DNA of 64,000 bases, taken from contig CAZSBB010000011.1 in the NCBI GenBank assembly GCA_964605235.1, forward strand, positions 1-64,000. The letters are read 5' to 3'. This stretch comes from CAZSBB01 sp964605235 (GTDB taxonomy: Bacteria; Planctomycetota; Phycisphaerae; Phycisphaerales; Phycisphaeraceae). Within the stretch, counting starts at the first letter, position 1, and every line of letters begins with the position of its first letter. The position numbers and the translations under genes were made by a program. Shown here one piece after another: positions 8,021 to 15,867 of this stretch. A model generated the notes under the pieces. That model was not told the origin of the DNA and searched no databases. It was given only the letters and a program-made list of their open reading frames with translations.

Positions 8021-9835
8021 TCAATGCATCGACCAGACGCATAGCGCATCAAGCGCATCCAGCGGTCGAGGACCGACGGACAACCGCGGCTCACCGTACT
8101 CCATCGCACCCAGATCCGGCGCCGCGCCGACAAAGCAATCCGCGATGTTCGGCAACACCGCGCCGGCGTCGATGGCGGCGCTGCCCGGCCGAAGTTCGAG
8201 CGTGTAAGGCTCGGTGCGTCCCGCGCCCGCTGGAATGTTCCACTGCTGGAACAAGTCTTCTTTGGTGACTTGCCGGCCGTGCTGTTCAACCTGCAGGAGT
8301 TGGGAGAAGGCAGCCAGGTCCTTGATGAACTCGCCTGCTCCCGCCATGGAACCCTGATAACGGAAGGCGTTTCCCGAGCCATTTCCCCAGTCGTAGCCGT
8401 TGTAGTCCAGGTCGGTGAATTCCGTGGGAGCTTGCAGCGGCAGTGCGGTGGTGGGCGATGAATCCGGGTAGCGCATGCCTGTCCAGATGGGAGTGAATCC
8501 GGTGGCGGAGATAAAGAGATTGTTGCGACACCGCGACAGGAAGAGACAGTCGCTGTACTCGCTCAAGGTTCTGCCAAAAACAAACGTGTTGCCGACGCAC
8601 ACAAAGCGGTCCAGCACGCGAAACTTGAAGATGTAGGGAATGCGTTTGGTTTCCGGGCGCCAGGAGCCGATGACCTGGTTGTAGAGGAGATACCACGGCC
8701 CGCAATACATGGGCTGGAAGCTCAGGCCGTGCTCCCCGAAATTGGTCAGCCGATTTCCCCACAGACGCACGTTGGCTCCGCCGCGATCGGGTTCCAGTGC
8801 GTCATCGGTGACATCGAAGATGTCGTTGCCGAAGATGTCGGTATTCGCCCCGGGATACGAAACGCCATCAGCCACATGCGAGATGCGGTTGTAGCAGACG
8901 ACGTGTCCGCCGGACTCTGCCAGTTCGATGCCTTCGCCTTCGAGATGCTGTTCGAACGTGACATTCTGCGCGGGGGAAAAATCCTTGTCGCCGACGAGCA
9001 CATTGTCGGCAATATGCCAATCGCGGCAGTTCGGGTTGAGCGTAATGCAATAGCCGAAGCCGAGGATCTGGTTGTGCGTGAGCACCGCGCCGCGCACGGG
9101 CTGCATCGCATACACGCCTCCTCCGGTGAGCGCGGGATCGCGCCGAACCGTCACGCCATGCAACCACACGAAATCGCCGGCGAGCTTGATGCGGTCAAAC
9201 ACGACCTCTCCATCGCCGGCCGGCTTCCAGACGATGTACTGACCGTCTGCCGCGCCGCTGGTATTGAGCGTCACCACGCCGTAGTTGCCCGCATGCAGCA
9301 GCAGGACATCACCGGGGCGCGCCGCCTTGTCCGCCGCGGCAATCCCCTGCAACGGATCTTCCGCAGCGCCCGTGCCGCCCCCGTTGCCCGGCGTGACGTG
9401 CAGCTGGCGTCCATGGGCTGGCATCTGGGGCCAGGGACGCGTGGTGGTGGTGAACTGACGCTCGATCTGATGGCCGGCGTCATCGATCGCCCGCAGTTGC
9501 ACTTCGTACGCAACCGCTGGCGACAGGAACAAGATGCTGCCCGCGAGCATGTTCGCCATCTGCGGGGCGTGCTGGCGCCCGTAGGCCCAGGCATAGCGCA
9601 TGCGGACCAGCGGCAGCGCCTCGGACCATGCAGCCTCGCCTTGGCGCCGATACTGCACCTGGCAGGTGAGCGCTTTGGCGTCGTCGCCCGTCACGTCCCA
9701 TTCAATGCCGATGGAGTGAATCGTCGTCTGCACGCGCAGTTCACCCAGGTCGAATCCGGGCGCTGCCGCGAAAGCCGAGGATGCACCAACCAGGCATACA
9801 TTCAGTGCCACCATGCAAACCAGCATCCACCTCAT
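8021..9835 (-). CDS. Secreted right-handed beta-helix protein
   Basis: 604 residues. A Sec signal peptide (about 1-24, ending SSAFAAAPG) is followed by a fibronectin-III-like domain (about 30-125). A parallel beta-helix follows (about 150-480) with right-handed coil repeats such as GVTVRRDPALTGGGVYAM, THNQILGFGYCITL and NRISHVADGVSY. The helix opens with DPLQGIAAADKAARPGDVLLLHAG, the typical entry of pectate-lyase-like or alginate-lyase-like beta-helix proteins. A C-terminal AAIDAGAVLPNIADCFVGAAPDLGAMEYG is the standard end of planctomycete beta-helix proteins. ATG at 9835 has GGAGG 9 bp upstream. It follows the pseudopilin gene by 49 bp. Probable role: extracellular polysaccharide binding or lyase activity; catalytic residues not identified. 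Confidence 0.8.
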   Translation of the reverse strand: MRWMLVCMVALNVCLVGASSAFAAAPGFDLGELRVQTTIHSIGIEWDVTGDDAKALTCQVQYRRQGEAAWSEALPLVRMRYAWAYGRQHAPQMANMLAGSILFLSPAVAYEVQLRAIDDAGHQIERQFTTTTRPWPQMPAHGRQLHVTPGNGGGTGAAEDPLQGIAAADKAARPGDVLLLHAGNYGVVTLNTSGAADGQYIVWKPAGDGEVVFDRIKLAGDFVWLHGVTVRRDPALTGGGVYAMQPVRGAVLTHNQILGFGYCITLNPNCRDWHIADNVLVGDKDFSPAQNVTFEQHLEGEGIELAESGGHVVCYNRISHVADGVSYPGANTDIFGNDIFDVTDDALEPDRGGANVRLWGNRLTNFGEHGLSFQPMYCGPWYLLYNQVIGSWRPETKRIPYIFKFRVLDRFVCVGNTFVFGRTLSEYSDCLFLSRCRNNLFISATGFTPIWTGMRYPDSSPTTALPLQAPTEFTDLDYNGYDWGNGSGNAFRYQGSMAGAGEFIKDLAAFSQLLQVEQHGRQVTKEDLFQQWNIPAGAGRTEPYTLELRPGSAAIDAGAVLPNIADCFVGAAPDLGAMEYGEPRLSVGPRPLDALDALCVWSMH

Positions 9836-9884
9836 GGTCGACCAGCCTCCACTGTCAATACGTCAAGTCCACACGGCACACCGC

Positions 9885-10613
9885 TCAGGACGAGCCGCCG
9901 TAGCCCTGCAAGCTGAACAGGTTCGCGCTTTCCAGTTCCAGGGTGTCACCCGACATGTTGGTCACGTGCCCGTCAAAATAGAGCGCGTTGTTGGTTTCGC
10001 CGACATGCAGATTCAGGATGACCGGCGACACCAGGTGATACTGCGTGGCGGCATTGAACAGCTTGGTGTTGTTGTCCCACAAGCCATCAAGCAGATAGGA
10101 CTTGGCGGAGGGTTTGAGCACCGCGGTGTAGCGGATCAGCGGCACGGCATAGCTGGGCGCCGCAAACAGGCCCCGATTGAGGGTGTAGGTGACGGCCGTG
10201 TGATTGAAGCGGCTGGTGTAGCGCACGAAGCGATGATTCGCCACGCCCTGAAACGCCTGGCGATAGACCGGACAGGTAAAGAGATTCGCCTGGGGCAGAT
10301 CCGGGTACGGCGCGTGTGAGAACGGCAGATCGCTCACATACGGCAGCAGCGAATTGTTGGGCCAGAAGCCGTCGTAGCTTTCGATGGCGGTGACGGCGGC
10401 GCCCTTCGCGGGGGGGAAGTAGCTCTGGTTGTCGTCGGCGTACATGGTCTGCGCCAGGTTGAGCTGACGCATCTGATTCATGCATTGGATGTTCAATCCC
10501 GCCTGCCGCGCCCGCGCCAGCGCCGGGAGCGAGATGGACACCAGCAGCGCCAAAATGGAGATGACCACCAGCAGTTCAATCAAGGTGAAACCACGATGAC
10601 GCGGTGCCGACAT
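9885..10613 (-). CDS. Type II secretion/type IV pilin-like pseudopilin with H-Xn-DG tail
   Basis: 242 residues. The type III signal sequence RGFTLIELLVVISILALL (prepilin cleavage G/F, Glu at +5) is followed by the hydrophobic N-terminal helix. The C-terminus has HVGETNNALYFDGHV, the H-Xn-DG tail that defines the PVC-specific pseudopilin group. The start at 10613 has AAAGGA upstream. A longer reading frame extends into the regulator gene but has no better start. It sits 14 bp after the GntR/LacI regulator and before the beta-helix protein. That placement suggests a substrate-specific surface or secretion subunit rather than a general pilus component. No secretion ATPase or peptidase is nearby. 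Confidence 0.85.
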   Translation of the reverse strand: MSAPRHRGFTLIELLVVISILALLVSISLPALARARQAGLNIQCMNQMRQLNLAQTMYADDNQSYFPPAKGAAVTAIESYDGFWPNNSLLPYVSDLPFSHAPYPDLPQANLFTCPVYRQAFQGVANHRFVRYTSRFNHTAVTYTLNRGLFAAPSYAVPLIRYTAVLKPSAKSYLLDGLWDNNTKLFNAATQYHLVSPVILNLHVGETNNALYFDGHVTNMSGDTLELESANLFSLQGYGGSS

Positions 10614-10627
10614 GATCGTGTCCTTTC

Positions 10628-11755
10628 TTAAAGAACGAAGGTGGCGCCGGGACGGAGCGAACAACCCAGGGCGACACACTGAGACGGTTGTGGCGGTTGC
10701 CCAAAGCGCTGCAACAGCAGATCGGCGGCTTTGGCGCCCATCTCGGCAGCCGGCACGGCGACCGAAGTCAAAGGCCCCCAGCGCATGGCTTGGCCACGCT
10801 CCTGGCCATCGAATCCGATGATCTGATAGTCGCGGCCGGGTTGCAGACCATGCGCCATCAGGCCGTGCACCAGCCCCACCGCCAACTCGTCGGTCGCCGC
10901 GAAAACCGCCTGCGGCCGCTGTGGCAGCGCCAGAAACTGCGCCGCCGCTTCCACGCCCGCCGATTCGTCGTAGTAATTGGTCTTCAACTGCAGCCGCGAG
11001 GACACGGCGCGTCCCCAACTCGACTCAAAACCCGCCAGGCGCCCCGCCGAGATGGCGTCGTAGGCCGCCCCCGGCGCACTTGGCGCGGCACGATCCATGC
11101 ACCCCAGAAAACACGCACTGCGGATCCCCGCAGCCCGGAACGCCTGCCCCACCAGCGCGCCGCCCTGCGCCTGGTTCACCGTCACATGATCCACGCGTCG
11201 ATCCGGCGGAAACTGATCCAGCCAGCCCGTTTCAATCGCCACCACCAGATGGCGCTCCGCCGTCACCAGGCGCGTCTTGCTGGCATTGATAAAGATCAGG
11301 GCGTCGGCATCCAACTCGACAAACGACTGCTCGGCTTTGATGGCCAGACATTCACGCTGACGGACTTCACAGTGATGTTCTTCCAGCCGCTGGCGCGCGC
11401 CCTGCATCATGCGCACATGCATGCTGTCGAGCATGTGATGCTCGGCCGCGATGATCTCCACCTTGAACGCCTGACGCGCGGCGCCCGACGCCGCGGTCCG
11501 GGTCTGGGGCGGCAACTTCTCCGCCACGTGAATGCCGATCCGCGGCTTGGCGACCAGGTAGCCATCGGCAACCAGCTCCCGCACCGCCCGATGCGTGTTC
11601 ACCAACCCGACCCCCAAGTCAGACGCCAACGATTTGACGGTCGGCAACCGCTGCCCCGCACGCCAGTGTCGGCCGATCCGCGCCAGCAAGCGCCGCCGCG
11701 CCAGCGCTTGGGCGGGTGAAGGTGAATTACTTTGCGCCAAGGTCGTCATCGCCAT
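10628..11755 (-). CDS. GntR-type winged-helix regulator with LacI-type sugar-binding domain
   Basis: 375 residues. The N-terminal winged helix (about 20-80) reads RLPTVKSLASDLGVGLVNTHRAVRELVADGYL, followed by the wing (VAKPRIGIHV). The C-terminal part (about 100-375) is a periplasmic-binding-protein-like ligand domain, with AVFAATDELAVGLVHGLMAHGLQPGRDYQIIGFDG as the LacI-like hinge region. This GntR-head/LacI-body layout is that of AraR-like sugar regulators. It is the first gene of the 11755-3187 operon, and three AATATT half-sites on a 12-bp pitch lie just before its start, so autoregulation and control of the whole operon are likely. Ligand unknown, probably a mono- or oligosaccharide. Confidence 0.85.
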   Translation of the reverse strand: MAMTTLAQSNSPSPAQALARRRLLARIGRHWRAGQRLPTVKSLASDLGVGLVNTHRAVRELVADGYLVAKPRIGIHVAEKLPPQTRTAASGAARQAFKVEIIAAEHHMLDSMHVRMMQGARQRLEEHHCEVRQRECLAIKAEQSFVELDADALIFINASKTRLVTAERHLVVAIETGWLDQFPPDRRVDHVTVNQAQGGALVGQAFRAAGIRSACFLGCMDRAAPSAPGAAYDAISAGRLAGFESSWGRAVSSRLQLKTNYYDESAGVEAAAQFLALPQRPQAVFAATDELAVGLVHGLMAHGLQPGRDYQIIGFDGQERGQAMRWGPLTSVAVPAAEMGAKAADLLLQRFGQPPQPSQCVALGCSLRPGATFVL

Positions 11756-11760
11756 GCCTT

Positions 11761-11804
11761 TGTAATATTCTCCATAATATTACATGAAATATTATATACG
11801 TCAA
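11761..11804 (-). promoter_or_regulatory. Promoter/operator of the GntR-led operon: triple AATATT array
   Basis: TGTAATATT (11761-11769) and AATATTACA (11776-11784) form a perfect 9-bp inverted repeat 5 bp from the GntR gene start. A third AATATT is at 11788-11793, so half-sites start at 11764, 11776 and 11788, an exact 12-bp pitch. On the minus strand TTGACG (11804-11799) can be a -35, placing the array over the -10 and leader. It is probably the operator of the adjacent regulator. The 11805-12033 stretch shows no gene. Confidence 0.6.
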
Positions 11805-12033
11805 TAAGAATATCGCGCGCCAGTTCTCGCCCAAATACCTTGGGGTTTTCCCGGGAATTTTCGTGGTTTGGGCGGTGACGCCACGAGAGCTGCGCCGGCG
11901 TCAGGGCCGGAATGCAGAGCTGTATACGGCAGCGCGGCGGCCCACTTGCCCCAACGCCGATCGCTGGCTGGTGCGCAATGGCCAGCTTCCACACCACCAG
12001 GCGGCAGCAGATGCGGGCGACATCATCGCAGCA

Positions 12034-12945
12034 CTAGCGTTCCAGTTGAATCCCTGCCTCGGCAGCAACGTGCATGAGATGTTCCGCGCCACGCTGCAGG
12101 TCATCCACCAGCGTTTCACTGGGCCCCAGGTCGAGGCCGAGGTAGCCGTCGTAGCCTTGGAGACGAAGCACCCGAAAGAACTCCGCCCAGTCAATCGCGC
12201 CCCGGCCCGGCGGCAGATGCAGCGTGTTCTCCGGGCTGTTGTCGCTGACATGAATGTTGGCGTACTGGCCTTCGAGCTTCGCCAGCGCCAGCACCACGTT
12301 CTCGCGCTGGGCGCTGTAGTGGCCAGTGTCGAAGTTCGCCTTGAAGTTTGCTAACCCCACGTCGGCGATCAGCCGGAGCTGCGAATCCACCGAGCAGATC
12401 ACCTCGCCCACACGCGGCTCCATGATGATGGTGCGCCCCAGATCGGCCGCCACCTGCGCACAATGCCGACTCGAATCCACCAGCACCTCCCACACCCGCG
12501 CCCAGGAAAACCCCTCCGGCAGACGAATCCGGAATGTGTCCCCGAATTGGTATTCCTCATCCAGCGCGTAGGGACGGGAGCCGTGGTACTCCACCGGCGG
12601 CGCGTAGCTGGCCAGGTGCAGCGTTTCCGCGCCCAGGAACACGCCCAGCTCAGCGGTGTGCTTGAACTGCTCGTAAGCCTGCCGGCGTACGCGCTCATCG
12701 AGACTCACCAGATTGGGATCCACCGCACAGAAGTTGTGCACCTGGATGCCATGATCGTCCAGACACTTCTTCAAGTCGTGCCGCCGCGCACTGACGGCCG
12801 CGGCATGTTCGGCGCCCAGCCCCTCCATCTCCAGATAATGAAACCCCAGCTTCTCGATCTCCGCGAGAGCCTTGAAATCATCCTCCACCTTCGGCGGATA
12901 GCCGTAGCAGGCGATGGTGTACAGATAGGTGATGCTCAGTTTCAT
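12034..12945 (-). CDS. Sugar phosphate isomerase/epimerase (AP-endonuclease-2-like TIM barrel)
   Basis: 303 residues, cytoplasmic. It has the xylose-isomerase-like barrel: KLGFHYLEMEGLG (strand 2), LGAETLHLASYAPP, RTIIMEPRVGEVI (metal-ligand Glu), NFKANFDTGHYSAQ (Asp/His pair), YANIHVSDNSPENT (His) and GYDGYLGLDLG near the end. These acidic and His positions are the divalent-metal site of IolE/IolI/tagatose-epimerase-like proteins. The ATG overlaps the stop of the GH4 gene as ATGA. Together with GH4 and LacI it forms a compact sugar-use unit. It may isomerise the sugar freed by GH4; substrate unknown. Confidence 0.82.
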   Translation of the reverse strand: MKLSITYLYTIACYGYPPKVEDDFKALAEIEKLGFHYLEMEGLGAEHAAAVSARRHDLKKCLDDHGIQVHNFCAVDPNLVSLDERVRRQAYEQFKHTAELGVFLGAETLHLASYAPPVEYHGSRPYALDEEYQFGDTFRIRLPEGFSWARVWEVLVDSSRHCAQVAADLGRTIIMEPRVGEVICSVDSQLRLIADVGLANFKANFDTGHYSAQRENVVLALAKLEGQYANIHVSDNSPENTLHLPPGRGAIDWAEFFRVLRLQGYDGYLGLDLGPSETLVDDLQRGAEHLMHVAAEAGIQLER

Positions 12946-14333
12946 GCGGAAATCTCCTCAAGCGTCGGTTCGAATTCCAGCAACCGCCGGTTGGCGATCA
13001 GGTGCTGATTCGCCTGGAGCATCTGACGCACCATGCTGCGGCAGCGGCCCAGTTCCAGGTGACTGCACAACGGATCGCCGGCCACCAGAGTTACGAGTTC
13101 GTCAAACGTGCCACCCAGCGCCACGTCGAGGATCGCCTCCTGCCGGCAGAGGGTGGGGAGAATCACCGGCAGCAATCGCGGCGGAATCGACGCGGGCAAC
13201 GGATGAACGCCGGCGGCGTCGAAACGGCAACGCATCTCCACCACCGCGCCCAGCGGCGCCTGCGGCGTCTGCCCCACGTTCATGTAGTTGCTGCAAAACA
13301 AAAAGCTGCGGGCGCCGAGGAGCGACTCGATGACGGTGACGACCGGGTCGTCGCCATGCCCCAGATTGCCCAGCGTGTTGCCTTGAGGATTGGCGAGGTA
13401 CGCCTCCAGTTGCCGCTGCATGCGCTGATAGCGCTCCGCGCGAATGGGCACGGTGGTGCGCTCGAGATGGAAGGGCAACCGCCCGTCGCGCGCGGCCGGC
13501 CCGTTGATCAGCCCGGCATGGTTCTCCACCATGTGGCGGTCGTTGATGGCGGGCATGTAACCCAGCTCCCGCCACAGCGCGAACACCGCCCGATTGCGTG
13601 CGGCGCCGGCAAACCCGTCCTGCGTGTCCAGGCTGCCGGGGATCTGGCCGTCGCTGCGGCAAAAGCCCATTTCCCGCAGCCGATCCAGCACATTGACGCC
13701 GCCGGCGTGCAGTTGCAGGAAGTACGACCCATGGTCGACGCCAGCCACCGTGAAGTCGCGCGGGGCGTCGGCGTTGACGCCCGCCAGCAGGCTCAAGGTG
13801 CGCGCCTGCTCCTCCACCCCGGGGCACATCCCCACCGTGCGGACGCCATGGTTCCGCTGCGTCACCCGCGTCAACGGCGTCAGCGGGTTGGTCATGTTCA
13901 GCAGCCACGCCTCGGGACACAGCCGCGCCATCCGTCGACCAAGGTCGTCGAAGATCGGCAGGTTGCGCACGGCGCGCAGCCAGCCGCCGGGGCCCACCGT
14001 ATCCCCCACTGTGTGGTAGATGCCGAATTGCTCGGGAATGGCCAGGTCATGCGCCATCGCGTCCAGGCCGCCTGTGGAGATGGTGACCAGCACGAAGTCG
14101 GCGTGCTCCAGGGCTTCATCGAGATTCGTCGAGACCAGCACCTGAATCGGCGCACCCTGATCGCGGTTGCATTGTCGCGCCGCGGCCGCAACCAGTTCCA
14201 GCCGCTCGGGGTTGAGGTCCATCAACCAGACCTGCGCCCCCCGCAATGCTGGCGAAGCAATGAACTGACGCACGATGCCGAACGTCCACAGCAGGCTGCC
14301 GCCCCCGACGATGGCGATCTTTTTTGCGTTCAT
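12942..14333 (-). CDS. Glycoside hydrolase family 4 (alpha-glucosidase/galactosidase/galacturonidase type)
   Basis: 463 residues. The Rossmann start AIVGGGSLLWTFGIVRQF binds NAD. WLMDLNPERL supplies the acidic residue after strand 2. LLNMTNPLTPLTRVTQR is the conserved N-M-T-N-P segment. VGMCPGVEEQ and VDHGSYFLQL hold the Cys and His expected to bind the catalytic Mn2+. GH4 enzymes cleave glycosides by an NAD-dependent oxidation-elimination route in the cytoplasm. VENHAGLINGPAARDGRLPF is close to the VNVPNxGxIxNLP region of the family. It overlaps LacI upstream and the isomerase downstream by 4 bp each. Which sugar it attacks cannot be told from sequence alone. Confidence 0.87.
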   Translation of the reverse strand: MNAKKIAIVGGGSLLWTFGIVRQFIASPALRGAQVWLMDLNPERLELVAAAARQCNRDQGAPIQVLVSTNLDEALEHADFVLVTISTGGLDAMAHDLAIPEQFGIYHTVGDTVGPGGWLRAVRNLPIFDDLGRRMARLCPEAWLLNMTNPLTPLTRVTQRNHGVRTVGMCPGVEEQARTLSLLAGVNADAPRDFTVAGVDHGSYFLQLHAGGVNVLDRLREMGFCRSDGQIPGSLDTQDGFAGAARNRAVFALWRELGYMPAINDRHMVENHAGLINGPAARDGRLPFHLERTTVPIRAERYQRMQRQLEAYLANPQGNTLGNLGHGDDPVVTVIESLLGARSFLFCSNYMNVGQTPQAPLGAVVEMRCRFDAAGVHPLPASIPPRLLPVILPTLCRQEAILDVALGGTFDELVTLVAGDPLCSHLELGRCRSMVRQMLQANQHLIANRRLLEFEPTLEEISA

Positions 14334-15385
14334 GACGTGGATTCCCGCACCACCAGGCTGGGCGCAATGACCACATGACGGCGTGAGCGCGGGACCGACC
14401 CGCCTTCGAGCTGGGCCATCAACAGCGGGATCGCCAGCTCCGCCATTTGCGTATTGTTTTGATCGATGGTGGTGAGCTCAGGCGTGCACGCCCGCGCCAG
14501 AGCCACGTTGTCGAACCCCACCACCGCCACGTCCTGAGGCACCCGCAGACCCCGCCGATGCAGCGCCTTGACCACTTGCACCGCCCAGAGATCGTCGGCG
14601 GCCAGCACCGCGTCGAACTGGCCCGGGAGCAGCCATTGATCCAGCATCCGCTCCACATGCGCGCCGATGGCGTGGGGATCAAACAGCGGTTCATCAAGGT
14701 CGGCCGACCAGACGCCTTCGTTCATGAGCCGGCCGGAATCCTGGCGCATGGCGAGTCGATAGCCGCGCAGACGCGCCCGACTGGGGACGCCGCGCAGGCG
14801 ATCGAGCGCCAAGCCGATTCGTTGCCGGCCCCGGCTGCGCAGATGCTCGACCGCGGTTTGGATACCCAGCGCTCGATCCACATCTACCGCCAGACCACCA
14901 GCGACCGCGGCGCGCCCGGCACAGAGCAGCGCCGGCATCTGCCGCAGTTGGCGCACCACCGCATCCCGCTGTTCGCCGGGCAGATGATCGATCAGCAGCA
15001 GCCCCTCGATGCCGCGCCCCGCAAAATCCTGGAGATAAGTCAGGATGTCGTCGGCACGGTCGACATGTCCGACCATGAGCCGAAAGGCGTGCTGCCGGAG
15101 CGCTCGTTCCAACGCCGCCAGGCGCTCGCCGTGCACCTGGGCGCTGCGGCTGGAAATCAGCGCTCCCAGGAGGCGCGTGCGCACGCCGTTGAGTTGCTGC
15201 GCCGCGCGATTGGGGCGGTAATCCAGCTCGCGCGCGGCGTTCAGCACCCGCTGCGCCGTCGCCTGGCCCACCCGGGTATTGCGTCCGCCGGCGCCATGCA
15301 GCACCTGGCCAGCCACGCTGCGCGCCACCCCCGCCCGGGCCGCGACATCCGCCAGGCGCACAGCTTGAAGCGATTCTGAAGTCAT
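14330..15385 (-). CDS. LacI-family transcriptional regulator of the GH4 operon
   Basis: 351 residues. The N-terminal helix-turn-helix is VRLADVAARAGVARSVAGQVLHG, where the recognition helix reads ARSVAGQVL instead of the usual S-x-T-V-S-R-V-L, so its operator may be unusual. The hinge helix is YRPNRAAQQLNGVRT. A sugar-binding body follows, with FDAVLAADDLWAVQVVKALHRRGLRVPQDVAVVGFDN near the end. The frame extends a further 143 codons upstream without LacI similarity, so the ATG at 15385 is chosen although its ribosome site is weak. It is the promoter-proximal gene of a three-gene unit with GH4 and the isomerase. Confidence 0.85.
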   Translation of the reverse strand: MTSESLQAVRLADVAARAGVARSVAGQVLHGAGGRNTRVGQATAQRVLNAARELDYRPNRAAQQLNGVRTRLLGALISSRSAQVHGERLAALERALRQHAFRLMVGHVDRADDILTYLQDFAGRGIEGLLLIDHLPGEQRDAVVRQLRQMPALLCAGRAAVAGGLAVDVDRALGIQTAVEHLRSRGRQRIGLALDRLRGVPSRARLRGYRLAMRQDSGRLMNEGVWSADLDEPLFDPHAIGAHVERMLDQWLLPGQFDAVLAADDLWAVQVVKALHRRGLRVPQDVAVVGFDNVALARACTPELTTIDQNNTQMAELAIPLLMAQLEGGSVPRSRRHVVIAPSLVVRESTS

Positions 15386-15807
15386 GAGCTGGCGAATACT
15401 ACCGCTGACGGTCCGGGCCGTCAACGGCGGTTGACCGGCCGCGCAGCGCCGTCCATCCCGCCCTTTCCGCCTGTTGACACCAGTGGCGCCAACGCCATCG
15501 TCCGGGCGAAATCCTGCCGGCCTGTTCAGCGCGGGGGCTTCCGGTCTGGACCTGCGCTGCTCAGAACCTCGCCCACCGGAGTGCCTGGCATGGCTTTCAC
15601 CTGGCCCCAGGCCTGCGGATTGGCTGGTGTTCCGCCTGCGCTCACAGCGGAACTGGCCGCGCTGCGTCGAGTGTCCAGCGTGGTCGGCCCGGTGCGGCGA
15701 ACATTGGCCGTGGCGGGTGGCGGGTAGCGGACCGGGCCGGGTGGTTGCCCCCATTTCGCGCCGCACCTGATCGTGACTGTTGCGGGGGATTTGCAGCACT
15801 TGGGGGA
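15386..15807. other. Divergent intergenic region without a gene
   Basis: The stretch between the two divergent LacI genes is GC-rich. The reading frames it contains show no motifs. It holds a candidate operator near its left end (15406-15423), annotated separately, and leads into the promoter of the plus-strand LacI gene. Confidence 0.55.
15406..15423 (-). promoter_or_regulatory. Candidate operator of the GH4-operon LacI
   Basis: TGACGG-TCCGGG-CCGTCA is an 18-bp near-perfect palindrome, with one mismatched pair in the inner six bases, and it lies 20 bp upstream of the LacI start codon. LacI proteins bind GC-centred palindromes of this size. Assignment rests on symmetry and position only. Confidence 0.4.
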
Positions 15808-15852
15808 TTGACAATGGGCGGCTGCGCTCTAGAATGTTGAACGTTCAATATT
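15808..15852 (+). promoter_or_regulatory. Sigma-70-type promoter and LacI operator
   Basis: TTGACA (15808-15813), a 16-bp spacer and TAGAAT (15830-15835) form a strong housekeeping-type promoter. Overlapping the -10 and start region is a 20-bp palindrome at 15833-15852 with a perfect core TTGAACGTTCAA and one mismatched pair in the flanks. The core has the central CG of LacI-family operators. It ends 15 bp before the regulator's ATG, so autorepression is the likely mode. Confidence 0.75.
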
Positions 15853-15867
15853 TTGGGTGAAACGGTC

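Noticed and set aside
11805..11997. Small protein upstream of the GntR/LacI gene
   Set aside because: No ribosome site, no conserved pattern, overlaps the operator.
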